This document shows, piece by piece, positions 16,651 to 25,814 of a stretch of DNA of 52,831 nt. A program made the translations under genes and the position numbers. The notes under the pieces are model-generated. The model made no database searches. It worked only from the letters and a program-made list of their open reading frames with translations, and was not told the origin of the DNA. Numbering within the stretch: the stretch's first letter is position 1; each line of letters begins with the position of its first letter. Source of the DNA: an uncultured Clostridia bacterium (GTDB lineage: Bacteria > Bacillota > Clostridia > Christensenellales > Borkfalkiaceae); contig CAMWIW010000011.1 in assembly GCA_947174415.1 (NCBI GenBank), forward strand, positions 1-52,831, read 5' to 3'.

Positions 16651-18406
16651 TGTCGTCGCCCCCTTGGCTTAACGCTTTAAGCTCGGTCGCCATAGTTTTT
16701 AAGATTTCGTCAAATTCCGAAAGGTTGTCTTCGGTGATATATTTTGCGCGGCCTATCTTGTCCTTACACGGACAAGCAAGAATTGCGTTCATATCGGCGA
16801 AGTTTTCCACAGCCTCGCTGGCGCGGGAATAGAACTCGTATATAAGTTTTAGCATTAAAAACTGCTTTTTCATCGAAGTGTACGTATCCACGTCGTCAAA
16901 GGCGTTCTGATGCAAATAGTCCTCACGGATTATTTTAGCAGTTTCCATAGTCAGCCTGTCCCTCGAAGAGAGGGCGTCTACGCCGACTAAGCGGACGATT
17001 TCGTCCAAAGCCGCCTCTTCCTGAAGAACCGTGGCAACGAACTGACGGTAACGGTAGAAGTCCGCCCCGACGTTCTCGTCGTACCAATCCTTCATTCTGT
17101 CAACGTAAAGCGAATAGCTGATTAACCAATCGATTGCGGGGAAATGCCGCTTGTACGCCAAGGAAGCCGAAAGCCCCCAGAAAACTTTAACTATCCTGAG
17201 AGTTGCCTGTGAAACGGGTTCGCTCAAATCTCCTCCGGGAGGGGAAACCGCGCCGATTGCCGTAACCGAGCCCGTCTTGTCGCCTTTACCTAAAATTTTG
17301 ACTATGCCGGCTCTCTCGTAGAACTCGGCAAGTCGGCTTGAAAGATAAGCAGGATAGCCCTCGTCGCCGGGCATCTCTTCAAGGCGTCCGCTCATTTCGC
17401 GGAGAGCCTCTGCCCAACGCGACGTAGAGTCAGCCATAATCGCAACGTTATAACCCATATCACGGAAGTACTCCGCAATGGTTATACCAGTATATATGCT
17501 TGCTTCACGCGCGGCAACGGGCATATCCGAGGTGTTTGCGATAAGCACCGTTCGCTTCATAATAGGTTCGCCCGTTTTTGGGTCTTTGAGGGCGGGGAAT
17601 TCGTTTAAAACGTCCGTCATTTCATTGCCGCGTTCGCCGCAACCGATGTAGACTATTATATCGGCGTCAGCCCACTTAGCAAGCTGGTGCTGAACTACCG
17701 TTTTCCCGCTGCCGAAAGGTCCGGGCACTGCCGCAACGCCGCCGCGGGCAATAGGGAAAAGCGTATCGACAACCCTTTGCCCCGTTATCATAGGATTGAC
17801 GGGAGATAATTTTTCTTTATACGGTCTGCCGCGCCTTACGGGCCATTTTCTTAACATACATACGGGGCGTTTGCCGTTTGCCGTCTGCAAAACAGCAACG
17901 GTATCCTCAATAGTGAAATCGCCCTGTTCAATCGATAGAACGCTTCCGCTCATTCCGTTGGGGACTAAAATTCTGTGTTCTATAAGCTCGGTTTCCTGAA
18001 CAGTACCCAAAACGTCGCCTTCGGACACGTTATCGCCCTTTTTGACGGCAGGAACGAACCGCCACTTTTTCTCGCGGTCGAGATTGTTTACCGAAACGCC
18101 GCGCGAAATGCGCGCGCCGTATTTAAAATAAAGAGTGGTCAATGGGCGTTGAATTCCGTCGAAGATACCCGAGATAAGCCCCGGCGCAAGCTCCGCAGAA
18201 AGCGGTTCGCCCGTGGAAACCACTTCTTCGTCAGGGCCTAACCCCGAAGTTTCTTCGTAAACCTGAATAGAGGCTTTATCTCCGCGAAGCTCGATAATTT
18301 CGCCGATAAGCCCCTTATCGGACACGCGGACAACGTCGAACATCTTACTGTCCGCCATTCCCTCTGCAATAATCAACGGTCCGGAAATTTTGACTGTTTT
18401 TCCCAT
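16643..18406 (-). CDS. ntpA: V-type ATPase catalytic subunit A
   Basis: 587 residues. Walker A GPFGSGKT lies near residue 230, after the non-homologous insert typical of A subunits, and the catalytic region has [11 protein letters not shown] and [26 protein letters not shown] ribosome site upstream. It hydrolyses or makes ATP in the A3B3 head. Confidence 0.97.
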   Translation of the reverse strand: MGKTVKISGPLIIAEGMADSKMFDVVRVSDKGLIGEIIELRGDKASIQVYEETSGLGPDEEVVSTGEPLSAELAPGLISGIFDGIQRPLTTLYFKYGARISRGVSVNNLDREKKWRFVPAVKKGDNVSEGDVLGTVQETELIEHRILVPNGMSGSVLSIEQGDFTIEDTVAVLQTANGKRPVCMLRKWPVRRGRPYKEKLSPVNPMITGQRVVDTLFPIARGGVAAVPGPFGSGKTVVQHQLAKWADADIIVYIGCGERGNEMTDVLNEFPALKDPKTGEPIMKRTVLIANTSDMPVAAREASIYTGITIAEYFRDMGYNVAIMADSTSRWAEALREMSGRLEEMPGDEGYPAYLSSRLAEFYERAGIVKILGKGDKTGSVTAIGAVSPPGGDLSEPVSQATLRIVKVFWGLSASLAYKRHFPAIDWLISYSLYVDRMKDWYDENVGADFYRYRQFVATVLQEEAALDEIVRLVGVDALSSRDRLTMETAKIIREDYLHQNAFDDVDTYTSMKKQFLMLKLIYEFYSRASEAVENFADMNAILACPCKDKIGRAKYITEDNLSEFDEILKTMATELKALSQGGDDNV

Positions 18407-18445
18407 AATTAAATCCTTATTTATACTGCTAAAAAATTTTGCCGT

Positions 18446-18763
18446 TTAATTGTTAAAAAGAATATCAACGCCCAAAGCGCGCTCCATTGCGCTTTTTAAG
18501 CACTCAGTGCCGTAACCCGTGCTGCCGTTTCCCGACGGTATGCTTAATACAACGGGATAAGGCTCTTCGTCAAACCTCTTTAAGAACGTGCTTAAAGGAC
18601 GGGCAAGCTCTTCGGTCAAAAATATTATTTTATATTCTTTGGCTACTTTTCTTAATATTTCTTTCGCCTTGTTTTCGTTTTCAGCCGCGAACGTGGCAAC
18701 GCCTGCCGCCTTAAAAACGGTTATACTGTCGCCGTCGCCGATAATAGCAATTTTTCCTTCCAT
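18446..18763 (-). CDS. ntpG: V-type ATPase subunit F
   Basis: 105 residues from ATG at 18763, which has a GAGGTG site (an upstream GTG lies inside that site). KIAIIGDGDS and the FLTEELA motif are typical of the small rotor subunit F, called NtpG in Enterococcus. It binds subunit D in the central stalk. Confidence 0.9.
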   Translation of the reverse strand: MEGKIAIIGDGDSITVFKAAGVATFAAENENKAKEILRKVAKEYKIIFLTEELARPLSTFLKRFDEEPYPVVLSIPSGNGSTGYGTECLKSAMERALGVDILFNN

Positions 18764-18770
18764 AGCCACC

Positions 18771-19748
18771 TCACACAGAGCGCAAACGCTTCTTTATTTC
18801 GCTTTCACTCATTCCCGCCAAAAGACACACGAAGAGTATTCTTAAATTCGCGTTTTCGGCGCGACGGCGCAATACGTAGTATAAAAACGGCTGGGTACGC
18901 TTCAACTCGTACTTTCTTTCTGCAAGAAAATCGATTTCAATATTATCGCGTATAAGCTCGCCGCGCGTCAAAGGCAAGCCGACGGATTTATCTTCGATAC
19001 ACGTTTGCAGAAACTTTTCATACCCCGTGCCGTCAAGTGCGTGGACGGCTTTTTCTCCGTCTTCAAGGAATAAGTTTTCAAGCTGACAAGCCTTCAATTT
19101 CCCGCACAAAACGTAGTTATTTGCGGCATATTCGGGGGTCTTTGAACGAAGAGCCGTTAAAATATCCGTTAAATCCGACTTTTTTGCCGTAAGCTTTTTA
19201 AGCATCGGATTTCTTGCGCAAACGGCCTTTAAACGCGCATAAAGCGCCCTTTCGAATATTGCGCCCACCTCTGCGCCCGAAGCATTTTCGGCGTTATCTT
19301 CGCCAAAAAGCGCCGCAGCCTTTTCACAAGCGGAAGAGAGTTCTTCACCCAAAGGCTTATAATTTCCCTCTTCTATACTGCGCGTTATCTCTTCTATGCT
19401 TAAAAGCCCCTCGGGTGCAAGCATTTTATTTGCGTCGGTTTTTAAAAAATGAGCCTTTAAAATCGCCTTTGCGTTGTGAAAATCGCGCGGGGACAAAAGA
19501 TACGCTTTTTCTGCGTTAGTTGGCGCATATTCCCGTATGAATTCGTCTAAATCGCGCTCGTCGGCATATAAAAGCTTTTCGTATTCGTAGACTGAAACGG
19601 CTTCCGCGCCCTTGCCGAAACCGCTTTCCGAAATAGCACGGAAAGCGTCCTCGGCGCTGCTTTCGCAGAGCTTGGATATTTTATCACCCAAAAGATAAAC
19701 TTCCTTTGCGGCAATAACGCCGTTTATATAGTCTAAAGACTTACGCAT
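18771..19748 (-). CDS. ntpC: V-type ATPase subunit C
   Basis: 325 residues, mostly helical with repeated charged bundles, as in subunit C/d, the funnel linking the D-F shaft to the membrane ring. FARAKEAYLL-like sequence is replaced by VIAAKEVYLLG near the start. Position in the operon between E and F supports the call. Confidence 0.9.
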   Translation of the reverse strand: MRKSLDYINGVIAAKEVYLLGDKISKLCESSAEDAFRAISESGFGKGAEAVSVYEYEKLLYADERDLDEFIREYAPTNAEKAYLLSPRDFHNAKAILKAHFLKTDANKMLAPEGLLSIEEITRSIEEGNYKPLGEELSSACEKAAALFGEDNAENASGAEVGAIFERALYARLKAVCARNPMLKKLTAKKSDLTDILTALRSKTPEYAANNYVLCGKLKACQLENLFLEDGEKAVHALDGTGYEKFLQTCIEDKSVGLPLTRGELIRDNIEIDFLAERKYELKRTQPFLYYVLRRRAENANLRILFVCLLAGMSESEIKKRLRSV

Positions 19749-19750
19749 AA

Positions 19751-20323
19751 TTAACCTTTGAAAATTGCGGCGGCAATTTCCGCCTGACGTTCTTCCCTGT
19801 CGAACTGCAACAGCGCGCCGTAGGAAACGTCCTTATCGGAATTTTTTCCTTTTAAAACAAACCCGCCGCCGACGTCCGCTTTGGCGTTTGAAATTTTGAG
19901 CTTCTTCGCTTTAACCACGTCAAGCTTTGAAACTTCGGCAGAATATTTGTAATTCGGTGCAAATAATATCTCGTCGCCCTCTTCCGCAAACTCGCATAAA
20001 AGCCGTTCGGCAAGAGAAAGCGAGCCCTTTTTGTCAAGCGCGACTAGCGCTGCAAGCGCGTTTTTATAGACGGTGTCTATAACCCGCCTTTTTTCTCTAA
20101 GCTCCGCCTTAGCGGCGTCAAGCCTTGCGGTTGCAGCCTTTCCGTCAAGAATTGCCTTAACTTTCTGCGCGACCTCCGCCTTTACGCCCGTAAGCTTTCT
20201 TTCCGCGCGCAAAGACGCGTCGTCCACTGCTTGCGCAGCGCGCGCTTCCGCTTGCGAAATTATATTTTCAGCCTCTTTTTCGGCGTCCGAAATTATTCGC
20301 TGTACGATACTTTCTTTACTCAT
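19751..20323 (-). CDS. ntpE: V-type ATPase subunit E
   Basis: 190 residues. The N-terminal half is an Ala/Glu/Lys-rich coiled coil (IVQRIISDAEKEAENIISQA) and the C-terminal half a small globular domain with GGFVLKGKN. Peripheral stalk subunit that pairs with the G/H-type protein encoded first in the operon. Directly followed by subunit C. Confidence 0.9.
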   Translation of the reverse strand: MSKESIVQRIISDAEKEAENIISQAEARAAQAVDDASLRAERKLTGVKAEVAQKVKAILDGKAATARLDAAKAELREKRRVIDTVYKNALAALVALDKKGSLSLAERLLCEFAEEGDEILFAPNYKYSAEVSKLDVVKAKKLKISNAKADVGGGFVLKGKNSDKDVSYGALLQFDREERQAEIAAAIFKG

Positions 20324-20326
20324 GAT

Positions 20327-20779
20327 TTAAGCGAAGCTCGGAATGAGCATTATTGATATAATAAGTCCTAAGATGGCGTAGAACTCTATCATTGCGGGAT
20401 AGATAATGAGCTTACCGCCGAGAGAATCCTGCTTGCCGACTGCATAGATACAGTTAACTGCCGACTTGCCCTGCAAGATACCAGTGATAAGACCCGAAAG
20501 CGCCATAGGAAGAACCGCGCCCAAAAGCGTCCAGCCCTGTGCTTCGGTCATAGTTCCGACAAGCGAGCTTGACGCGATTATGCCGATAATGAAGCCGTAG
20601 ATACCCTGCGTTGCGGGAAGAAGCACGAGGACGAGCACTTTACCGAACTTTTTGGGACTTTCGCCCAATACACCGGCAGCCGCACTGCCCGTCTTGTAAA
20701 GACCGAGCGCAGAGCCCACGCCGCACAGAAGCACGCACAGCGCAATTCCTATGATACCTATAACGTATCCTGTTTCCAT
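20327..20779 (-). CDS. ntpK: V-type ATPase subunit K (proteolipid ring)
   Basis: 150 residues from ATG at 20779 (METGYV); the GGAGG site lies inside a longer TTG-started frame, so the inner ATG is the start. Four membrane helices form two duplicated hairpins. The first hairpin has LPATQG and the second YPAMIEFYA with ILQGK before it. Leu, Thr, Gln, Gln and Glu at these positions match the Na+ ligands of Enterococcus hirae NtpK, so a Na+-coupled ring is likely. Confidence 0.93.
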   Translation of the reverse strand: METGYVIGIIGIALCVLLCGVGSALGLYKTGSAAAGVLGESPKKFGKVLVLVLLPATQGIYGFIIGIIASSSLVGTMTEAQGWTLLGAVLPMALSGLITGILQGKSAVNCIYAVGKQDSLGGKLIIYPAMIEFYAILGLIISIMLIPSFA

Positions 20780-20794
20780 AAAAACCTCCAAAGA

Positions 20795-22759
20795 TTAATT
20801 GTTTGTTAACTTAATATATTTACGGTTAGAACCGAGGGGCGCGAATAGTTCGCCCTCGCCCTCGAAGAACCTGCCGTAGAATTCAACGTATTGAAGTCTT
20901 GCGTCGTGAATGTACGCGCCGAGAAGCCCGATCGCAAGGTTAAACGCGTGCCCCACGAGCATAAGCACGACCGCAAGAATTATAAGACCTATATTTCCGC
21001 TTGCGATAAAGTCAAGCGAATAACTTGAAATAATCTGTGCGATTACCGCGCCCGAAAGCATAAGACCGTAAAGCCTTGCATAGCTGAGAATATCCGAAAC
21101 GTAGTTGATAATGCCGTAAGCCGCTCCGAAGCCCTTGGTGAATTTGCCAAGTAGTTTTTCCTTTCTTCCCGCCGTCAAAACGGCAATAAGAAGGCTCGCT
21201 CCAGCCATTACACCCCCGACTATGGCTAAAATACCGACGTTTGCCTCGTCCAAAAGTCCGACGATTGCAAGACCCACGCCGATAGAAAATACTGCCCAAA
21301 CGAAGCCGTCGAGCATACCGTCCCAGAAATTTGCGCGGCGCATACACTGTACCGCGCGGCAAATATAGCCCGCCATAAGGTGAACAACGCCGATTTCAAG
21401 ACTGATAACGAGAACCGACGGAATTTCTATGCCCATAAAATGCCATTTATCGTCTTTGGGGTCGGGCATAACGGAATTGAAAATCCCCACTCCGAAGAAC
21501 GAAGCAAACAATAGACCCCATAATATGGCAAAAATACCGCCTATCGCGAACACACCCGACAGTCTTTTTATACCGCTGTCGGAGGAACGGGTTTTAAGGT
21601 AAATTGCTCCGCCGCCTATAAGCATTAACAGTCCGTAACCTATATCCCCCATAATAAAACCGAGGAAAAGGCTGTAAAAGAAAGCCATAACGGCGTTGGG
21701 GTCAAACTCGCGCGCGTTCACGGGCGAATACATATTGGTTATGGCTTCGAAGTTCTTTACCACCTCGTTATTCTTATAGAGTGTGGGCGGCATTTCGTCC
21801 TCAGACGGCTCGCTGAACTCGTAGTAAACGGCAGAGACATCGTCCAACGCCGACTTTACGAGTTCCTCCGCTTCTTTGGGAAGATAAGCTTCCAACAAAA
21901 AAGTTGTAGCGGTTGCACGCATTTTTTCGGACAGGCTGAGTTTTTCAAGCTCGAAACCAAGATAGTCGCTGTAAATTTTAAGCGTTTTTATATTTTTGGA
22001 AAGTCCGTAAATTTCCTTTGAAATTCCGTCAAGACGGGCGCATATATTTTCAAGCTCGGCTTTAAGCTCGGCATAAATCTCCGTACCCGACTTTTCGGGA
22101 GAAAACGGACAGGGCGTAAACGAACACGATTGAAAAATTTCTTCCAAACCCTCTTCGGTTTTGTGTGCGGCAAAAAGGATAAGCGCAGTCTCCGAGTCCG
22201 TTTTTAAAACTTCGCAATGGCAAAGCTCTTTTTCGACGACCGCCCTTAGAAGGTTGTCCGTCTCTGCGGCAGGGATTGTCCCAAGTTTGATTTTTACGTG
22301 TTGAGTTGAGGAAAAATCCTTTATCTTTTCCCCTACCTCCGCATAAATTTCTGCGGCTGAAAGATTTCTTTCCGTCTTTGCTTTGGCGGCGGTAAGCTCC
22401 CTTCTCTCGTCAAAAAGACAGTTGATTTTTTCAACTATTCCCTCGCACTCGTCTTCAAGCGAACGCGCGCCGATAAATTCACGGTAAGAAACGAAAAATC
22501 CGTCCTTCAAATCGTCCGACTTTATTTTATTATCTTTATTAAAAGCGTCAACTTCGGCACAGAGAAGCCCGAGCGCGCCGTCCACGCGAGCAAAGCGCGC
22601 ACTCAGCCCGTCAAGGTCTTCGCTAATTACCGAAGTATTCTCAGCCTCGTAATGGGTCTTAACCTCTACCGCACCCGTTCTTTGGAGCGCGTTCAAAATG
22701 GCGTTCTTATCATAAGACATTGCCACGAGATTAAGCTTTTGCATCTCAGCAACTGCCAC
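20795..22759 (-). CDS. ntpI: V-type ATPase subunit I (a subunit)
   Basis: 654 residues. The N-terminal 340 are a soluble coiled-coil arm; the C-terminal half has seven to eight membrane helices. GFIMGDIGYGLLM and the essential-arginine region YARLYGLMLSGAVIAQI are the expected ion-channel motifs. It overlaps the preceding subunit gene by 14 bases. Confidence 0.95.
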   Translation of the reverse strand: MAVAEMQKLNLVAMSYDKNAILNALQRTGAVEVKTHYEAENTSVISEDLDGLSARFARVDGALGLLCAEVDAFNKDNKIKSDDLKDGFFVSYREFIGARSLEDECEGIVEKINCLFDERRELTAAKAKTERNLSAAEIYAEVGEKIKDFSSTQHVKIKLGTIPAAETDNLLRAVVEKELCHCEVLKTDSETALILFAAHKTEEGLEEIFQSCSFTPCPFSPEKSGTEIYAELKAELENICARLDGISKEIYGLSKNIKTLKIYSDYLGFELEKLSLSEKMRATATTFLLEAYLPKEAEELVKSALDDVSAVYYEFSEPSEDEMPPTLYKNNEVVKNFEAITNMYSPVNAREFDPNAVMAFFYSLFLGFIMGDIGYGLLMLIGGGAIYLKTRSSDSGIKRLSGVFAIGGIFAILWGLLFASFFGVGIFNSVMPDPKDDKWHFMGIEIPSVLVISLEIGVVHLMAGYICRAVQCMRRANFWDGMLDGFVWAVFSIGVGLAIVGLLDEANVGILAIVGGVMAGASLLIAVLTAGRKEKLLGKFTKGFGAAYGIINYVSDILSYARLYGLMLSGAVIAQIISSYSLDFIASGNIGLIILAVVLMLVGHAFNLAIGLLGAYIHDARLQYVEFYGRFFEGEGELFAPLGSNRKYIKLTNN

Positions 22760-23063
22760 GGGTTATCCTCCGCACGATTTCGTTTACCGTTCCGTCGGTC
22801 TTAGTTATAAGCAAATCCGCATAAGCCTTCGCCTTGCCGCTCTTCTCCGAGATTTCTTTTTCATAGTTTGCTTCAGCATCCCGTTCAGCCTTTTTTAGCT
22901 GATTTTCCCTGAAAAGCTTACAGTCTGTTTCACACTTTCTTGAAATCTCTTCGGCACGCATTTCGGCGGTAGCGGCAATTTCAGCCGCCTTTTGCAAGGC
23001 GTCCGCCTTTATTTCAGCCGCTTTTGCCTCGGCTTCGGTGATTGACTTAATAACTTCGTTCAT
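22746..23063 (-). CDS. ntpF: V-type ATPase subunit G/H (NtpF-like)
   Basis: 105 residues from ATG at 23063; longer frames lack a ribosome site. Nearly all of it is an Ala/Glu/Lys coiled coil (SITEAEAKAAEIKADALQKA), as in the peripheral stalk partner of subunit E. First gene of the operon, equivalent to ntpF in the Enterococcus ntpFIKECGABD order, which this operon follows exactly. Confidence 0.85.
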   Translation of the reverse strand: MNEVIKSITEAEAKAAEIKADALQKAAEIAATAEMRAEEISRKCETDCKLFRENQLKKAERDAEANYEKEISEKSGKAKAYADLLITKTDGTVNEIVRRITRGSC

Positions 23064-23101
23064 AACGCCCCGCTCAATAGGTAAATATTTCCAACTACTT
23101 A

Positions 23102-23130
23102 ATTTTAACACGAGTAAAACGCTTTTGCAA
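23102..23130 (-). promoter_or_regulatory. Promoter of V-ATPase operon
   Basis: Minus strand TTGCAA (23125-23130), 17-base spacer, TAAAAT (23102-23107), about 32 bases before the first start codon. Confidence 0.75.
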
Positions 23131-23262
23131 GTAATTAACAAAAATTGTTAAATATTTTACAAAATTTTCGTTTTTTCTTCATAATTCGCAAGCCGCATAA
23201 AATTTTAAAAAATAAATAATTATACAAAAAAATGAATAAAAATAATTTCTATGTAAAATTGC

Positions 23263-23291
23263 TTGATTTATTTTTATGCAAGATGTATAGT
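23263..23291 (+). promoter_or_regulatory. Promoter of amino acid ABC operon
   Basis: TTGATT (23263-23268), 17-base spacer, TATAGT (23286-23291). AGAGG site before the ATG at 23327. Confidence 0.75.
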
Positions 23292-23326
23292 GTAACTCGT
23301 AACAAAATTTCAGAGGTAAAAATATT

Positions 23327-24178
23327 ATGAAAAAATCGATTTTAGCAATAGCAGCCGCAACGGTTGCTTTAACGTGTGCGGCAACTATGACGGCGTGCAA
23401 CAGCGGCTCGCCCGTAAAAGTTCTTAAAGATATAGAACTTACGGAAGAAGAATACGCCTTTGCCATCGCAAAGAGCAACGACAATCTTTTAACACAGGTA
23501 AACGATTATCTTGCAGAGTGGAAAGACGACGGGTCTTTGGATACACTGATTAACTCTTACTTTGACGGCACGGCAACTTTTTCTTATGCAAACAAAACGG
23601 CTACGCCTCAAGACGGAGATTTCGTGGTTGCAACGAACGCATACTTCCCGCCGTTCGAATCCTACAACGACAACAGCGACTTTGTAGGCGTGGACATAGA
23701 AATAGCTTACAACTTAGCGCAAAAGCTGAATAAGACACTCTTCGTTAAGGATATGGAGTTCGATGCAATTATATCCGACGTACAGTCCGGTAACAGTGAT
23801 ATCGGTATGGCAGGAATGACCGTAAACGAAGAACGCCAAAAGCAAGTAAATTTTGCAACGGGCTATTACACCTCGGCACAGGTCATTACCGTACTTGAAA
23901 GCGACACTACTTTCGACGGCTGCACTACCGTAGAAGACGTTGAGGAAATTTTAAAGGCGCAGTCCAAGTCGTATTGCATAGGTACGCAAGCGGGAACTAC
24001 GGGTTATATGTATTCGAACGGTGATGCGGATTTTGAATACGACGGATTTACTAACCTCACCACGAAGGCGTACAGCACGGGCGCGCTTGCAATGATGGAC
24101 TTATCCAACGGCAAAATTAACGCGGTTATTTTGGATAAACAGCCGTCTATTTTAATTGCGGCAAGCATAAACAAATAA
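23327..24178 (+). CDS. Amino acid ABC transporter binding lipoprotein, apparently permuted
   Basis: 283 residues, SBP_bac_3 family. Lipobox TMTAC puts the acylated Cys at 24. Residues about 37-75 (ELTEEEYAFAIAKSNDNLL ... DDGSLDTLINSYF) are the segment that normally ends these proteins. The usual mature N-terminus (DGDFVVATNAYFPPFE) begins only at about 93, and the chain stops at VILDKQPSILIAAS, where other members continue. This is a circular permutation. Polar amino acids are the likely ligand. First gene of a three-gene transporter operon. Confidence 0.88.
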   Translation: MKKSILAIAAATVALTCAATMTACNSGSPVKVLKDIELTEEEYAFAIAKSNDNLLTQVNDYLAEWKDDGSLDTLINSYFDGTATFSYANKTATPQDGDFVVATNAYFPPFESYNDNSDFVGVDIEIAYNLAQKLNKTLFVKDMEFDAIISDVQSGNSDIGMAGMTVNEERQKQVNFATGYYTSAQVITVLESDTTFDGCTTVEDVEEILKAQSKSYCIGTQAGTTGYMYSNGDADFEYDGFTNLTTKAYSTGALAMMDLSNGKINAVILDKQPSILIAASINK

Positions 24179-24183
24179 ATACA

Positions 24184-24873
24184 ATGAGCAATTTTGAAAT
24201 TTTCTGGAACAGATTTATAACCCCCGGCACTTTGAAAAGCGTGCTTACGGGCTTACAGAACACGGTAATTATTGCCGTGTTCGGTCTTGTTTTGGGGTTT
24301 ATAGTCGGATGCTTGCTTGCGTCGGTTAAATTAATACCCACTAAAAACATCTTCGTTACCGTCTTAAAGCGCATCGTTGACGTTTACGTTGCAATATTCC
24401 GCGGCACGCCTATGATGGTGCAATTGCTTTTACTGCACTTTGCCGTATTCGCGGGAGTTAAGATTGAGCCCGTAGTTGAAGTTTCACTAATATTCGGACT
24501 TAACAGCAGTGCGTATATGACTGAAATTTTAAGAGGCGGTATCGACAGTGTTGACAAAGGTCAGATGGAAGCAGGCAGAACTTTAGGTTTGAGTTTTACC
24601 GTAACTTTGGTACGCGTGGTTATTCCGCAGGCGGTTAAAAACGTTATTCCCACTTTGGGCAACGAATTTATTTCACTGTTAAAAGAAACCTCCATCGTCA
24701 GCGTCATAGGGCTTGCCGATTTAACGCGCTCTTTTAAGGCGATAGCAGATTCTACGTTCGAGTATTTTATCCCCTATATCGCGCTTGCGCTTATCTATTT
24801 CGTAATAGTAGTTATAATTACGGTAATTATTCGCCTTTTGGAAAGGAGGTTCAAAAAGAGTGAAAAGCGTTAA
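24184..24873 (+). CDS. Amino acid ABC transporter permease
   Basis: 229 residues, HisM/GlnP family, five membrane helices. The EAA loop is [36 protein letters not shown] is typical of polar amino acid permeases. It starts five bases after the binding-protein stop without a clear ribosome site, suggesting reinitiation, and its end overlaps the ATPase gene. Confidence 0.93.
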   Translation: MSNFEIFWNRFITPGTLKSVLTGLQNTVIIAVFGLVLGFIVGCLLASVKLIPTKNIFVTVLKRIVDVYVAIFRGTPMMVQLLLLHFAVFAGVKIEPVVEVSLIFGLNSSAYMTEILRGGIDSVDKGQMEAGRTLGLSFTVTLVRVVIPQAVKNVIPTLGNEFISLLKETSIVSVIGLADLTRSFKAIADSTFEYFIPYIALALIYFVIVVIITVIIRLLERRFKKSEKR

Positions 24874-25768
24874 AGAATATAAGCCTAAATATTTAAACAA
24901 GCGCGCCGTACCCGTTGAACCATTCGATACGGAAGCTCTTTTGGAGGCTCAGCACGTTACAAAAACTTACGGCAAGTTAAAGGTTTTGGACGACGTTAAC
25001 GAGAAAATTTACAAGGGTGAAAAGATTGCGATAATAGGCCCGTCGGGCAGCGGTAAAAGCACTTTTTTGAGGTGCTTGAACGTTTTGGAAGACCCGACCG
25101 ACGGATACGTATTCTTCGACGGATATAATCTTTGCGATTTGAAAGTAGACATTAACGTTCAAAGGCGCAAAATGGGCATGGTTTTCCAAAACTTCAATCT
25201 TTTCAACAATATGACGGTGTTGAAGAATATCACCTTTGCGCCGATACACGTTCAGTTGCAAGAACTGAGGAAGTTGAAAAGGCTGAATTTTAAAATTAAG
25301 TTTAGCAATATTTTCAAAAAACAGGATTGCAAAGTCCCCCTTATGCCCGTAGATACGAATAAGGCAAAGATTAAGGCGGACGCCGTAGAGAACGCCTTAC
25401 GGCTATTAAAGCGCATAGGGCTTGAAGAAAAGGCAAACGTGTATCCTTCCACTCTGTCAGGCGGGCAGCGCCAGAGAATTGCAATAGTCCGCGCACTCGC
25501 AATGAACCCTAAGGTTATGCTGTTTGACGAGCCTACTTCCGCCCTCGACCCCGAAATGGTTGACGAAGTTTTAAGCCTTATAAAAGAGCTTGCCGACGAG
25601 GGAATGACTATGGTAATCGTAACTCACGAAATGGGCTTTGCACGAGAAATTGCAACGCGCATACTGTTTATGGACGGCGGGAATATTATCGAGCAAGGTC
25701 CTCCCGAAAAGATTTTTACAGCACCTGAAAACGACAGGTTAAAAGAATTTTTATCGAAAGTATTATAA
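24860..25768 (+). CDS. Amino acid ABC transporter ATPase with insertion
   Basis: 302 residues, GlnQ-like. GTG start with AAAGGAGG ten bases upstream. Walker [10 protein letters not shown], signature LSGGQRQR and Walker [13 protein letters not shown] are intact. Usual GlnQ is about 240 residues. The extra length is a 30-residue N-terminal lead and a roughly 40-residue basic insertion (from [17 protein letters not shown] to DTNKAKIKA) between the Q loop and the signature, in the helical subdomain that meets the permease. Followed by a strong terminator. Confidence 0.93.
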   Translation: MKSVKEYKPKYLNKRAVPVEPFDTEALLEAQHVTKTYGKLKVLDDVNEKIYKGEKIAIIGPSGSGKSTFLRCLNVLEDPTDGYVFFDGYNLCDLKVDINVQRRKMGMVFQNFNLFNNMTVLKNITFAPIHVQLQELRKLKRLNFKIKFSNIFKKQDCKVPLMPVDTNKAKIKADAVENALRLLKRIGLEEKANVYPSTLSGGQRQRIAIVRALAMNPKVMLFDEPTSALDPEMVDEVLSLIKELADEGMTMVIVTHEMGFAREIATRILFMDGGNIIEQGPPEKIFTAPENDRLKEFLSKVL

Positions 25769-25770
25769 AA

Positions 25771-25803
25771 AATAGGCGCAGCCTGACGGCTGCGCCTATT
25801 TTA
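25771..25803. terminator. Bidirectional terminator
   Basis: A 13-bp perfect stem AATAGGCGCAGCC / GGCTGCGCCTATT, loop TGAC, T-rich on both sides. Serves the ABC operon and the converging MATE gene. Confidence 0.85.
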
Positions 25804-25814
25804 TTTACATTTAA

